From NCBI RefSeq assembly GCF_003115775.1, contig NZ_QEES01000005.1:248001-312000 (forward strand): a DNA stretch of 64,000 nucleotides. The letters run 5' to 3'. The first letter of the stretch is position 1, and the number at the start of each line of letters is the position of its first letter. The DNA is from Cellulomonas sp. WB94. GTDB lineage: Bacteria > Actinomycetota > Actinomycetes > Actinomycetales > Cellulomonadaceae. Position numbers and translations under genes: made by a program. The notes beneath the pieces are model-generated. The model saw only the letters and a program-made list of their open reading frames with translations. It did no database searches and had not been told where the DNA came from. This document shows positions 8,828 through 18,700 of the stretch, piece by piece.

Positions 8828-9720
8828 TGCTCTATGCCACGACCACGGCGTCGGCCAAGCGCCAGACCCTGCGCGCACGCCTCGCGAGCGGGGACCTGCT
8901 CCGCCTGCCCGGGGCGTTCAACCCCCTGTCGGCCCGGCTCATCCAGGCCAAGGGGTTCGACGGCGTGTACGTCTCGGGCGCGGTCGTCGCAGCCGACCTG
9001 GGCCTGCCCGACATCGGCCTGACGACCGCGACCGAGGTCGCAGCACGCGCCGGGCAGATCGCGCGCATGACCGACCTCCCGACGCTCGTCGACGCCGACA
9101 CCGGGTTCGGCGAGCCCATGAACGTCGCGCGCACCGTCCAGGCGCTCGAGGACGCCGGCGTGGCCGGCTGCCACATCGAGGACCAGGTCAACCCCAAGCG
9201 CTGCGGTCACCTGGACGGCAAGCAGGTCGTCGACCAGCAGGCGGCGCTCCAGCGGATCCGCGCAGCCGTCGAGGGCCGACGCGACCCGGACTTCCTCGTC
9301 ATGGCGCGCACCGACGTCCGCGCCGTCCGGGGGCTCGACGCGGCGATCGACCGCGCCAAGGCCCTCGTCGACGCCGGTGCCGACGCGATCTTCCCCGAGG
9401 CGCTCCTCGGCCCGGCCGAGCTCGAGGCCTTCCGCGCGGCGATCGACGTCCCGCTGCTCGCCAACATGACCGAGTTCGGCAAGGGCGATCTCCTGACCGC
9501 CACGCAGCTCGCCGAGCTTGGCTACAACATCGTCATCTACCCGGTCACGCTCCTGCGGCTCGCGATGGGCGCCGCCGAGGCGGGCCTCGACACGATCCTG
9601 GCCGAGGGCACGCAGGCATCGCTGCTGGACCGGATGCAGCACAGGTCTGCGCTGTACGACCTCGTCGACTACGCGGGCTATGGACAGTTCGACGCCGGGG
9701 TGTTCGACTTCGAGCTCTGA
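8827..9720 (+). CDS. prpB: 2-methylisocitrate lyase
   Basis: 297 aa. PEP mutase/isocitrate-lyase superfamily barrel. Visible active-site elements include LVDADTGFGEP (metal-binding aspartates) and KRCGH with the catalytic Cys126. The short KRCGHLDGK form is typical of methylisocitrate lyases rather than isocitrate lyase. It cleaves methylisocitrate to pyruvate and succinate. Translationally coupled to prpD. A 111-base gap with tandem repeats separates it from prpC. Confidence 0.93.
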   Translation: MLYATTTASAKRQTLRARLASGDLLRLPGAFNPLSARLIQAKGFDGVYVSGAVVAADLGLPDIGLTTATEVAARAGQIARMTDLPTLVDADTGFGEPMNVARTVQALEDAGVAGCHIEDQVNPKRCGHLDGKQVVDQQAALQRIRAAVEGRRDPDFLVMARTDVRAVRGLDAAIDRAKALVDAGADAIFPEALLGPAELEAFRAAIDVPLLANMTEFGKGDLLTATQLAELGYNIVIYPVTLLRLAMGAAEAGLDTILAEGTQASLLDRMQHRSALYDLVDYAGYGQFDAGVFDFEL

Positions 9721-9732
9721 GCCGCAGCACCC

Positions 9733-9787
9733 GGACCACCGTGCGGACCACCGCAACCCGACCACCGCAACCCGACCACCGCACCGG
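9733..9787 (+). repeat. 14-bp tandem repeat between prpB and prpC
   Basis: The unit GACCACCGCAACCC occurs twice perfectly (9746-9759, 9760-9773) and a third time in partial form (9774-9787). A more diverged copy precedes them from 9733. The array lies wholly in the prpB-prpC spacer. It is too short and too contiguous to be a CRISPR. Confidence 0.8.
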
Positions 9788-9831
9788 CCCGCCGCACCGC
9801 ACCCGTCAACGACGATGGAGGCTTCCCGCTG

Positions 9832-10989
9832 ATGACCACCGACCGCAGCGCTGACGACACCCCGACGACCGACGACCGCCCGACGATCCACAAGGGGCTC
9901 GCGGGGGTCGTCGTCGACACGACCACCATCTCGTCGATCGACAAGGCCACCAGCACCCTGCTGTACCGCGGCTACCCCGTGCCGGACCTCGCGGCCCGGT
10001 GCCGGTTCGAGCAGGTGGCCTACCTCCTGTGGCACGGCGAGCTGCCGAGCGACGACGAGCTCGAGGACTTCGAGCACACGGAACGGTCCGAGCGCGCGGT
10101 GCCGGACCCCGTGATCGCGGCGATCACGGCCATGCCGCGTTCCACCCATCCGATGGACGTGCTGCGCACCGCGGTCAGCGTGACGGGGGCGTTCGACACG
10201 GGTTCGAGCGACCTGTCCCGTGAGGGCGAGCTGGCCCGGTCGGTCCGGCTGATGGCCCAGCTGCCCGCGATGGTCGCGTTCGACCAGCGCCGACGACACG
10301 GCAAGGAGCTCGTGGCGCCGCGCGACGACCTCGGCTACGCCGACAACTTCCTGAACATGACATTCGGGTCCGTGCCCGACCCTGAGGTCGTGCGGGCGTT
10401 CGAGATCTCGATGGTCCTGTACGCCGAGCACTCCTTCAACGCGTCGACCTTCACGGCCCGGGTCATCGCGTCGACCCTGTCGGACCTCTACTCCGCCGTC
10501 ACGGGCGCGATCGGCGCGCTCAAGGGCCCGCTGCACGGTGGGGCGAACGAGGCCGTCCTGGCCACGCTCCTCGAGATCGGCACGCCCGACCGCGTCGAGC
10601 AGTGGCTCACGGACACCCTGGCGCGCAAGGCCAAGGTCATGGGGTTCGGTCACCGCGTCTACCGCCACGGCGACTCCCGGGTGCCGACGATGAAGGCCGC
10701 GCTCGACGGCCTCGTCGCGCACTTCGGTCGCCAGGACCTGGCGGAGGTCGCCGACACCCTCGAGGCAGCGATGCGCGCGCACACGGGGATCGAACCGAAC
10801 CTCGACTACCCCACGGGCCCCGCCTACCACCTCATGGGGTTCGACGCCCCGACGTTCACGCCGCTGTTCGCCGCCAGCCGGGTCGTCGGCTGGACCGCTC
10901 ACGTGATGGAGCAGCACGCCGCCAACGCGCTCATCCGACCCCTGAGCCAGTACGAGGGCCCGGCGCTGCGGGCAGTCCCCCTCGCCTGA
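9832..10989 (+). CDS. prpC: 2-methylcitrate synthase (citrate synthase family)
   Basis: 385 aa, the short citrate-synthase form usual for PrpC. Catalytic motifs are present: GPLHGGANE (His) and GFGHRVYRHGDSR (His), with the C-terminal catalytic region around PTFTPLFAASRVVGW. It condenses propionyl-CoA with oxaloacetate. GGAGG lies about 10 bases before the ATG. It closes the prp operon and is followed by a strong terminator shared with convergent pyk. Annotation as methylcitrate rather than citrate synthase rests on the operon. Confidence 0.92.
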   Translation: MTTDRSADDTPTTDDRPTIHKGLAGVVVDTTTISSIDKATSTLLYRGYPVPDLAARCRFEQVAYLLWHGELPSDDELEDFEHTERSERAVPDPVIAAITAMPRSTHPMDVLRTAVSVTGAFDTGSSDLSREGELARSVRLMAQLPAMVAFDQRRRHGKELVAPRDDLGYADNFLNMTFGSVPDPEVVRAFEISMVLYAEHSFNASTFTARVIASTLSDLYSAVTGAIGALKGPLHGGANEAVLATLLEIGTPDRVEQWLTDTLARKAKVMGFGHRVYRHGDSRVPTMKAALDGLVAHFGRQDLAEVADTLEAAMRAHTGIEPNLDYPTGPAYHLMGFDAPTFTPLFAASRVVGWTAHVMEQHAANALIRPLSQYEGPALRAVPLA

Positions 10990-10994
10990 CAACG

Positions 10995-11030
10995 CCGACG
11001 GGCCCCGGGGAGTACCCCGGGGCCCGTCGG
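10995..11030. terminator. Bidirectional hairpin terminator between prpC and pyk
   Basis: A perfect 16-bp stem (CCGACGGGCCCCGGGG paired across an AGTA loop) starts five bases after the prpC stop and also lies downstream of convergent pyk. No T-run follows, as is common in very GC-rich actinobacteria. Confidence 0.85.
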
Positions 11031-11064
11031 TCAGGGCGCGTCAGGCGACGCGGCCGTGTGAGTC

Positions 11065-12477
11065 CTACTCGTCACCGATCTTGTGCACGACGATCGAGTT
11101 GGTCGACCCGACGACACCGACCGGTGCGCCGGCGACGACCACGACGTAGTCGCCGACCTCCGCGAGACCGTTCGCACGCAGGGTCTGGTCGACCTGCTTG
11201 ACCATCTCGTCGGTGCTGGTGATCGTGGGCGTCTTGTACGTCTGGACGCCCCACGTGAGGGAGAGCACGCTGCGCACCGCGGTGAGCGGCGTGAACGCGA
11301 GCAGCGGGATCGCCGAGCGCAGCCGCGACATCCGCCGCGCGGAGTCACCGGACTGCGTGAACGTCACGAGGTACTTCACCCCGAGGGTCTCGCCGATCTC
11401 GGCAGCAGCGCGAGTGATCGCCCCGCCACGCGTGTGCGGCGTGGAGCCGAGCGGCGCCATCCGCTCACGTCCGAGCTCCTCGGTCACCTCGATGATCCGG
11501 GCCATCGTCCGGACGCACTCGATCGGGTAGTCGCCGACGCTCGTCTCGCCCGAGAGCATGACCGCGTCCGCACCGTCGAGGACGGCGTTCGCGCAGTCCG
11601 ACGTCTCGGCCCGCGTCGGACGCGGGTTCGTGATCATCGACTCGAGCACCTGCGTCGCGACGATGACCGGCTTGGCGTTGCGGCGGGCCAGCTCGACGGC
11701 CCGCTTCTGCACGACCGGGACCTGCTCGAGCGGAAGCTCGACCCCGAGGTCGCCACGCGCGACCATGATGCCGTCGAACGCGGCGACGATCTCGGCGAGG
11801 TTCTCGACGGCCTGCGGCTTCTCGATCTTCGCGATGACCGGGAGGACCCGGCCCTCTTCCTCCATGATGCGGCGGACGTCGTCGTAGTCGGCCGCGGAGC
11901 GGACGAACGACAGCGCGATGATGTCGGCGCCGACGCGGACCGCCCAGCGGAGGTCGGCCTCGTCCTTGTCGCTCATCGCGGGGACCGAGACGGCGACACC
12001 CGGCAGGTTCAGACCCTTGTTGTTCGAGACCGGACCGCCGACCTCGACGCGGGTGACGACGCGGGGGCCGTCGACCGCGGTGACCCGCAGGAGGATGCGG
12101 CCGTCGTCGATGAGGATCGGGTCGCCGACGCGGGCGTCGTTCGGGAGACCCTTGTGGGTCGTGGAGACGAGCTCCTTGGTGCCGGGGACATCCTCGGTCG
12201 TGATGGTGAAGGTGTCGCCGACCGCCAGCTCGTGCTTCTCCTCGACGAACCGGCCGAGGCGGATCTTCGGGCCCTGCAGGTCGACGAGGACGGCGACCGA
12301 GCGGCCGGACGCCTGCGACGCGGCGCGGACGTTGTCGTAGACGCGCTGGTGGACCTCGGTGTCGCCGTGGCTGCGGTTCAGCCGGGCGACGTCCATACCG
12401 GCGTCGACGAGTGCCTGGATCTGCTCGACGGACTCGGTCGCGGGACCGATGGTGCATACGATCTTTGCTCTGCGCAT
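11065..12477 (-). CDS. pyk: Pyruvate kinase
   Basis: 470 aa, normal length. TIGPATES near the N-terminus, KIEKPQAVENL with the catalytic Lys, MVARGDLGVELP for the divalent metal, and ATQVLESMI...PTRAE are all present. It converts PEP and ADP to pyruvate and ATP, the last glycolytic step. The start is supported by homology and by CCTAGGCT exactly six bases before the ATG, so the mRNA is probably leaderless. It sits between the prp operon and the glutamate-synthase operon, with a terminator on its downstream side. Confidence 0.96.
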   Translation of the reverse strand: MRRAKIVCTIGPATESVEQIQALVDAGMDVARLNRSHGDTEVHQRVYDNVRAASQASGRSVAVLVDLQGPKIRLGRFVEEKHELAVGDTFTITTEDVPGTKELVSTTHKGLPNDARVGDPILIDDGRILLRVTAVDGPRVVTRVEVGGPVSNNKGLNLPGVAVSVPAMSDKDEADLRWAVRVGADIIALSFVRSAADYDDVRRIMEEEGRVLPVIAKIEKPQAVENLAEIVAAFDGIMVARGDLGVELPLEQVPVVQKRAVELARRNAKPVIVATQVLESMITNPRPTRAETSDCANAVLDGADAVMLSGETSVGDYPIECVRTMARIIEVTEELGRERMAPLGSTPHTRGGAITRAAAEIGETLGVKYLVTFTQSGDSARRMSRLRSAIPLLAFTPLTAVRSVLSLTWGVQTYKTPTITSTDEMVKQVDQTLRANGLAEVGDYVVVVAGAPVGVVGSTNSIVVHKIGDE

Positions 12478-12483
12478 GGGTGA

Positions 12484-12489
12484 AGCCTA
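12484..12489 (-). promoter_or_regulatory. Leaderless-type -10 (TAGGCT) of pyk
   Basis: The minus strand reads CCTAGGCT, six bases, then ATG of pyk. The same octamer at the same distance precedes dop, the M50 protease gene, the recB-like gene and the PAC2 gene. No clear -35 box. Confidence 0.6.
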
Positions 12490-12586
12490 GGCCTTTCATC
12501 GTGGGCGGGTCCTGGATCGAACGTCCCGGCCCGGGGGTCTGAGAACAGGTATCGAGCTCGGTCGGAGGGGTCTGTGGGCGGGTGAT

Positions 12587-14059
12587 CTACGGTCGCAGCG
12601 ACATCGTGGTGGCCGCCACCGGAGCGGGCAGCTCGGTGCCACCCGTGAGGTAGGTGTCCACCGCGGCCGCAGCTGCCCGGCCCTCGGCGATCGCCCATAC
12701 GACGAGGGACTGACCGCGACCCGCGTCGCCCGCGACGTAGACACCGGGGACCGAGGTCGCGAAGTCGTCCGCCCGCGCGACAGCACCGCGCGGGCCGAGC
12801 TCGACCTCGAGCTGGTCGAGCAGCGGGCCCTGCTCGGGCCCGGTGAAGCCGAGGGCGAGCAGGACGAGCTGGGCCGGGATCTCGTGCTCCGTCCCCGGGA
12901 CCTGCTCGAACCGGCCGTCGACCATCGCCACCTCGACGAGCTGCAGCGCACGCACGTTGCCGTCGTCGTCGCCACGGAACTCCTGGGTGCTGACCGCGTA
13001 CAGCCGCTCACCACCCTCCTCGTGGGCGCTCGCGACGCGGTAGAGCATCGGGTACGTCGGCCACGGCTGGGCGTCCGGCCGGGCGGTGGGCGGGTGCGGC
13101 ATGATCTCCAGCTGGACGACCGACCTCGCGCCCTGCCGCAGGGACGTCCCGAGGCAGTCCGCCCCGGTGTCGCCGCCGCCGATGATGACGACGTCCTTGC
13201 CTGCCGCGGTGACCTGCGCCTCGACGACGTCGCCGACGGCGACACGGTTCGCGTCGGGCAGGAAGGCCATCGCCTGGAGGATGCCACCCAGCTCCCGGCC
13301 GGGCACGACGAGGTCCCGGGCGGTGGTCGAGCCGACCGCGAGCAGGACGGCGTCGTACCGGTCGCGCAGCTCGCGCCCCGAGATGTCGACACCCACCTCG
13401 ACGCCGGTCCGGAACACGGTGCCCTCGGCCTCCATCTGGGCGATCCGGCGGTCCACGTGCCGCTTCTCGAGCTTGAACTCGGGGATCCCGTAGCGCAGCA
13501 GGCCGCCGACGCGGTCGGCGCGCTCGTAGACCGCCACGGTGTGCCCCGCACGCGTGAGCTGCTGCGCCGCGGCCAGGCCGGCCGGCCCCGAGCCGACCAC
13601 GGCGACCGTCTGACCCGTCAGCCGGTCGGGGATCAGCGGGACGACGAACCCGCGGGCGAAGGCCTCGTCGACGATCGTGACCTCGACGTTCTTGATGGTC
13701 ACCGGCGGCTGGTTGATGCCCAGGACGCAGCTCGACTCGCACGGCGCCGGGCAGATCCGCCCGGTGAACTCCGGGAAGTTGTTCGTGGCGTGCAGACGCT
13801 CGCTCGCGTCCGCCCACTGCCCACGCCACGCGAGGTCGTTCCAGTCCGGGATGAGGTTGCCCAACGGGCACCCGTTGTGGCAGAACGGCACGCCGCAGTC
13901 CATGCAGCGACCCGCCTGCCGCGTGAGGACCTCGAGGTCGCCGGTGTCGCCCGGGCGGTGCGCATGCACCTCGGACCAGTCGAGCAGCCGCACCGCGACG
14001 GGGCGGTCCGGTGGCAGCTCGCGCTCACGAACCTTCAGGAATCCGGTCGGGTCAGCCAC
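12587..14059 (-). CDS. gltD: Glutamate synthase small subunit (intact downstream copy)
   Basis: 490 aa from GTG 14059, which has GGAGG six bases upstream. N-terminal Fe-S cysteines (Cys52, 55, 60, 64 and 103, 107, 111), FAD motif ([15 protein letters not shown]), NAD(P) motif (IIGGGDTGADCLG) and C-terminal VAGDAGRGQSLVVWAI are all intact. It feeds NADPH electrons to GltB for glutamine + 2-oxoglutarate to two glutamates. It is the second gltD after gltB and is separated from the first by 179 bases. The two are clearly diverged (about two thirds identical by eye at the N-terminus), so this is an old duplication. With the first copy frameshifted, this is the obvious functional subunit. Confidence 0.92.
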   Translation of the reverse strand: MADPTGFLKVRERELPPDRPVAVRLLDWSEVHAHRPGDTGDLEVLTRQAGRCMDCGVPFCHNGCPLGNLIPDWNDLAWRGQWADASERLHATNNFPEFTGRICPAPCESSCVLGINQPPVTIKNVEVTIVDEAFARGFVVPLIPDRLTGQTVAVVGSGPAGLAAAQQLTRAGHTVAVYERADRVGGLLRYGIPEFKLEKRHVDRRIAQMEAEGTVFRTGVEVGVDISGRELRDRYDAVLLAVGSTTARDLVVPGRELGGILQAMAFLPDANRVAVGDVVEAQVTAAGKDVVIIGGGDTGADCLGTSLRQGARSVVQLEIMPHPPTARPDAQPWPTYPMLYRVASAHEEGGERLYAVSTQEFRGDDDGNVRALQLVEVAMVDGRFEQVPGTEHEIPAQLVLLALGFTGPEQGPLLDQLEVELGPRGAVARADDFATSVPGVYVAGDAGRGQSLVVWAIAEGRAAAAAVDTYLTGGTELPAPVAATTMSLRP

Positions 14060-14211
14060 GTTCTGCCTCCAGGTGCTGGTCCCGGACCGATGTCGCCGCC
14101 GGGTCGCCGGTAGCCGCGACGTCGGCATCGACGCGTGCTGCGCGCATGTGCTGACCGGGCCTTTCGTGTCGTGATCAGGTGCCGGACGGGACGTCCGAAC
14201 CCTCGATGGGT

Positions 14212-14229
14212 ACCGACGATGACGTCGGT
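14212..14229. terminator. Weak hairpin between the two gltD copies
   Basis: ACCGACG and CGTCGGT form a 7-bp stem over an ATGA loop immediately downstream of the first gltD, with a smaller CGGAC/GTCCG hairpin next to it. It could attenuate read-through into the second copy; no T-run. Confidence 0.3.
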
Positions 14230-14238
14230 CGGGGTGGG

Positions 14239-15716
14239 CTAGGGGCGCAGGGCCACCGTGGTCGCCGTGACCGGCGCGGGGAGCTCGGTGCCGCCGGAGA
14301 GGTAGAGGTCGACGGACGCTGCGGCGGCCCGCCCCTCGGCGATCGCCCAGACCACGAGCGACTGACCGCGGCCGGCGTCGCCCGCGACGAACACCCCGGG
14401 CACCGAGGTCGCGAAGTCCTCCGCGCGCGCGACGAGGCCGCGGCCGGTGAGCTCGACGCCCGTCTGTGCGGTCAGGTCGGCCGTCTCCGGGCCGGTGAAC
14501 CCCATCGCGATGAGCACGAGGTCCGCAGGGATGTCGTGCTCGGTGCCCGGCGTCGGCACGCGACGGCCGTCGGGCAGGTACTCGGTCCGCGCCAGGCGCA
14601 GCGCGCGCACGCGGCCCGCAGCATCGCCGTCCCCACCGACGAACGCGACGCTCGAGGCGAGGTAGCTGCGTTCGCCACCCTCCTCGTGCGAGCTCGAGAC
14701 CTCGAACAGGGTCGGGTCGGTCGGCCACGGCTGGCTCGGGGGTCGCTCGGTGGGCGGCTGCTTGCCGATCGCCAGCGTCGTCACGGAGGCGGCGCCTTGA
14801 CGCACCGCGGTGCCGACGCAGTCGGATCCGGTGTCGCCGCCGCCGATGACGACGACGTGCTTGCCCGCCGCCGTGATCTGGTCCGGCACCTCGGTGCCCG
14901 CGACGACGGCGTTGGACTGGTGCAGGTAGTCCATCGCGACGTGCACCCCGTCGAGCTCGCGCCCCGGCAGCGCCAGCTCGCGCGGGACCGTCGCGCCGGT
15001 AGCCAGCACGACCGCGTCGAACCGTGCGCGCAGCTGCTCCCAGGTGAGGTCGCGGCCGATCTCGACCCCGGCGCGAAACCGCGTCCCCTCGGCCTCCATC
15101 TGAGCGAGCCGGCGGTCGATGTGCCGCTTCTCGAGCTTGAAGTCCGGGACGCCGTAGCGCAGCAGCCCGCCGATCGCGTCGTCGCGCTCGTAGACCACGA
15201 CGGTGTGCCCCGCGCGCGTCAGCTGCTGAGCCGCCGCGAGCCCTGCCGGGCCCGAGCCCACCACGGCCACGGTGTGACCCGTGAGCCGCTGCGGCACCTG
15301 CGGGACGACGAACCCGCGGGCGAAGGCCTCGTCGACGATCGTGACCTCGACGCTCTTGATCGTCACGGGCGGCTGGCTGATGCCGAGCACACAGCTCGAC
15401 TCGCACGGCGCCGGGCAGATCCGCCCGGTGAACTCCGGGAAGTTGTTCGTCGCGTGCAGACGCTCGCTCGCGTCCGCCCAGTGCCCGGTGCGCACCAGGT
15501 CGTTCCACTCGGGATGAGGTTGCCCAGCGGACAGCCGTTGTGGCAGAACGGGATGCCGCAGTCCATGCAGCGCCCGGCCTGCCGGGCGACCATCGGCAGC
15601 TCGGCGCGGTCCGGGTCCACCCGGACCTCACGCCAGTCGAGGATCCGCACCGGCACCGGCCGGTACGGCGGCAGCTCGCGCTGCCGGACCTTGAGGAAGC
15701 CCGTGGGGTCAGCCAT
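14239..15716 (-). pseudogene. gltD: Glutamate synthase small subunit, upstream copy, interrupted by a one-base frameshift
   Basis: Starts at ATG 15716 inside the end of gltB (8-base overlap) and reads [10 protein letters not shown] through the first Fe-S motif (Cys50, 53, 58, 62) to GNLIP. It then leaves frame. The rest of a full gltD continues to 14239 in another frame, with all FAD and NAD(P) motifs. Against the intact copy (CTCATCCCGGACTGG), this copy reads CTCATCCCGAGTGG. Restoring one G between 15510 and 15511 (plus-strand C) gives a 492-aa protein matching the 490 aa of its neighbour. Either a young inactivating mutation or a sequencing/assembly error. All other positions look under normal coding constraint, which favours error or a recent event. 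Confidence 0.85.
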
Positions 15717-18700
15717 GGGCCACCGTCAAGATCTCGTCCCACACTCCCGGCGCGCCGATGTCCCGGCCGTCGGCCGCGGCCTCGGCGAGCGCGCGACGCA
15801 CCCGCACGTACTGGGCGGGGATGACGCGCGTGAACCGGCCACGGGTCTCGGCGAGGTCGACGAGAAGCTGGGCGGCGACCGGGGAGGCCGTCTCGTCGAG
15901 GTGGCGCCGCAGCAGGCTCTCGACCACCTCGGCGTCGTCGTCGTCGAGCGCGTCGAGCGACAGCTCGCCCGTGCGCACGGCGTCGATGTTGACGAGGGCA
16001 GGCTCGAGGTCCAGCACGTACGCCGCCCCACCCGACATGCCGGCGGCGAAGTTGCGCCCCGTCCGCCCGAGCACGAGCACCGTCCCGCCCGTCATGTACT
16101 CGCAGCCGTGGTCCCCGACGCCCTCGACGACCAGCGTCGCGCCCGAGTTGCGGACCCCGAAACGCTCGCCCGCGAGCCCGCGGAGGAAGACCTCACCCGA
16201 GGTCGCGCCGTAGCCGATGACGTTGCCGGCGATGACGTTGTGCTCGCCCGTCAGCACCGCGTTGCGGTCGGGGCGCACGACGACGCGGCCGCCCGACAGG
16301 CCCTTGGCGACGTAGTCGTTGACGTCGCCGAAGAGCCGCAGCGTGATGCCGCGCGGCAGGAAGGCGCCGAACGACTGCCCGCCGGAACCCGTGACCTCGA
16401 CGTCGATCGTGCCGTCGGGCAGGCCCGCGCCGCCGTAGCGCTTCGTGACCTCGTGCCCGAGCAGCGTGCCGACGGTGCGGTTGACGTTGCGGACCGGGAG
16501 CGCGATGTGGACCGGCGTCCCGGCGTCCAGCGCGGGCTGCGCGAGCGCGATGAGCTGGTGGTCGAGCGCACGGTCGAGGCCGTGGTCCTGACCCGTCGTG
16601 TGCCGCAGCGAGGAGCCCTCGACGGGCGACGGGACGGCCAGCACCGGCTCGAGGTCGAGGCCCTGGGCCTTCCAGTGCGTGATGACCGGCACGGTGTCGA
16701 GCAGCTCGACGTGGCCGACGGCCTCCTCGATGCTGCGGAAGCCGAGCTCGGCGAGCAGCTCGCGCACCTCCTGGGCGATGTACTCGAAGAACGTCACGAC
16801 GAACTCCGGCTTGCCCGTGAACCGCTCGCGCAGCTCGGGGTCCTGGGTCGCGACCCCGACCGGGCACGTGTTCAGGTGGCAGACGCGCATCATGATGCAG
16901 CCCGAGACGACCAGCGGAGCCGTCGCGAAGCCGAACTCCTCGGCGCCGAGCAGCGCTCCGACCAGGACGTCCCGGCCGGTCTTCAGCTGTCCGTCGACCT
17001 GCACGACGACGCGGTCCCGCAGGTTGTTGAGCACGAGCGTCTGCTGGGTCTCGGCGAGCCCGAGCTCCCACGGCGTGCCGGCGTGCTTGAGCGACGTGAG
17101 CGGGCTCGCGCCGGTGCCCCCGTCGTGACCCGAGATGAGGATGACGTCCGAGTGGGCCTTCGCGACCCCGGCGGCGATCGTGCCGACGCCGAACTCGCTG
17201 ACCAGCTTCGTGTGGATGCGCGCGACCGGGTTGGCGTTCTTCAGGTCGTGGATCAGCTGGGCGAGGTCCTCGATCGAGTAGATGTCGTGGTGCGGCGGCG
17301 GCGAGATGAGGCCGACCCCAGGCGTCGAGTGCCGGGTCGCGGCGATCCACGGGTACACCTTGTGACCCGGCAGCTGACCGCCCTCACCCGGCTTCGCGCC
17401 CTGCGCGAGCTTGATCTGGAGGTCGTCGGCGTTCGTCAGGTACTCCGAGGTGACGCCGAACCGACCGGAGGCGACCTGCTTGATGGCGCTCCGACGGGCG
17501 GGGTCGTGGAGGCGCTCGGTGTCCTCGCCGCCCTCGCCGGTGTTGGACTTCGCACCCATCGAGTTCATCGCGACCGCGAGGGTCTCGTGGGCCTCGGCGG
17601 AGATCGAGCCGTAGGACATCGCGCCCGTGCTGAACCGCTTGACGATCTCGCTGACCGGCTGGACCTCGTCGATCGGGACCGCGGGGCGCACCCCCGTCCG
17701 GAACGTCAGGAGGCCGCGCATCGTCATGAGCCGCTTCGACTGCTCGTTGACGCGGTTCGAGTACTGGCGGAACACGTCGAACTGCCGGGTCCGGGTCGCG
17801 TGCTGCAGCCGGAACACGGTCTCGGGGTCGAACAGGTGGTCCTCGCCGTCGCGCCGCCACTGGTACTCGCCGCCGACCGCGAGACGCTGGTGCGGCTGCC
17901 GGTTGCCGCTCGCCGGGTACGCGTCGGCGTGCCGCGCCGCGACCTCGGCAGCGATGACGTCGAGCCCGATGCCGTCCAGCCTGCTGGTCGTGCCGGCGAA
18001 GTACCGGTCGACGAGCGCGTGCGAGAGCCCGATCGCCTCGAACACCTGCGCGCCGCGGTAGGACGCGATCGTCGAGATGCCCATCTTCGACATGACCTTC
18101 AGGACGCCCTTGCCGAGCGCCTTGATGAGGTTCGCGACGGCCTTCTCGGGCGAGACACCCGGCAGGTAGCCGCTGCGTGCCAGGTCCTCGACGCTCTCCA
18201 TCGCGAGGTACGGGTTGACCGCGGCCGCGCCGTATCCGATGAGCAGCGCGGCGTGGTGCACCTCGCGGACGTCGCCCGCCTCGACCACGAGCGAGACGCG
18301 TGTGCGGGTGCGCTGACGCAGCAGGTGATGGTGCACGGCGCTCGACAGCAGCAGCGACGGGATCGGTGCGAGGTCGGCGTCGCCGTCACGGTCCGACAGG
18401 ACGATGAAGGACACGCCGGCCGCGATCGCGCTGTCGACCTGCGCGAAGATCTCCTCGAGTCGTGCCTCGAGCGCGGCGCCGCCACCGTCGACCTTGTACA
18501 GGCCGCGGACGGTGATCGCGCGGAACACACCCGCGAGCTGGGGGTCACGGTCGATGTGCACGATCTTGGCGAGCTCGTCGTTGTCGAGCACCGGGAAGTT
18601 CAGCAGGAGCTTGCGCGCGTGCAGCGGGGTGTCGTCGAGCAGGTTGGGCTCGGGTCCGATCGCGCCGGCGAGCGCCGTGACGAGCTCTTCGCGGATCGCG

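Noticed and set aside
9733-9787. Possible small CRISPR-like array
   Set aside because: Units of 14 bp directly abut without spacers and there are no cas genes.
9814-9834. Five-codon mini-ORF (MEASR) ending TGATG on the prpC start
   Set aside because: The ATG overlaps the prpC ribosome site itself and five codons are well within chance; no separate ribosome site.
12587-15742. A single 1051-codon frame covering both gltD copies as a fused protein
   Set aside because: The part over the upstream gltD is out of its coding frame and Arg-rich. The real start of the intact gltD is GTG 14059 with its own ribosome site.
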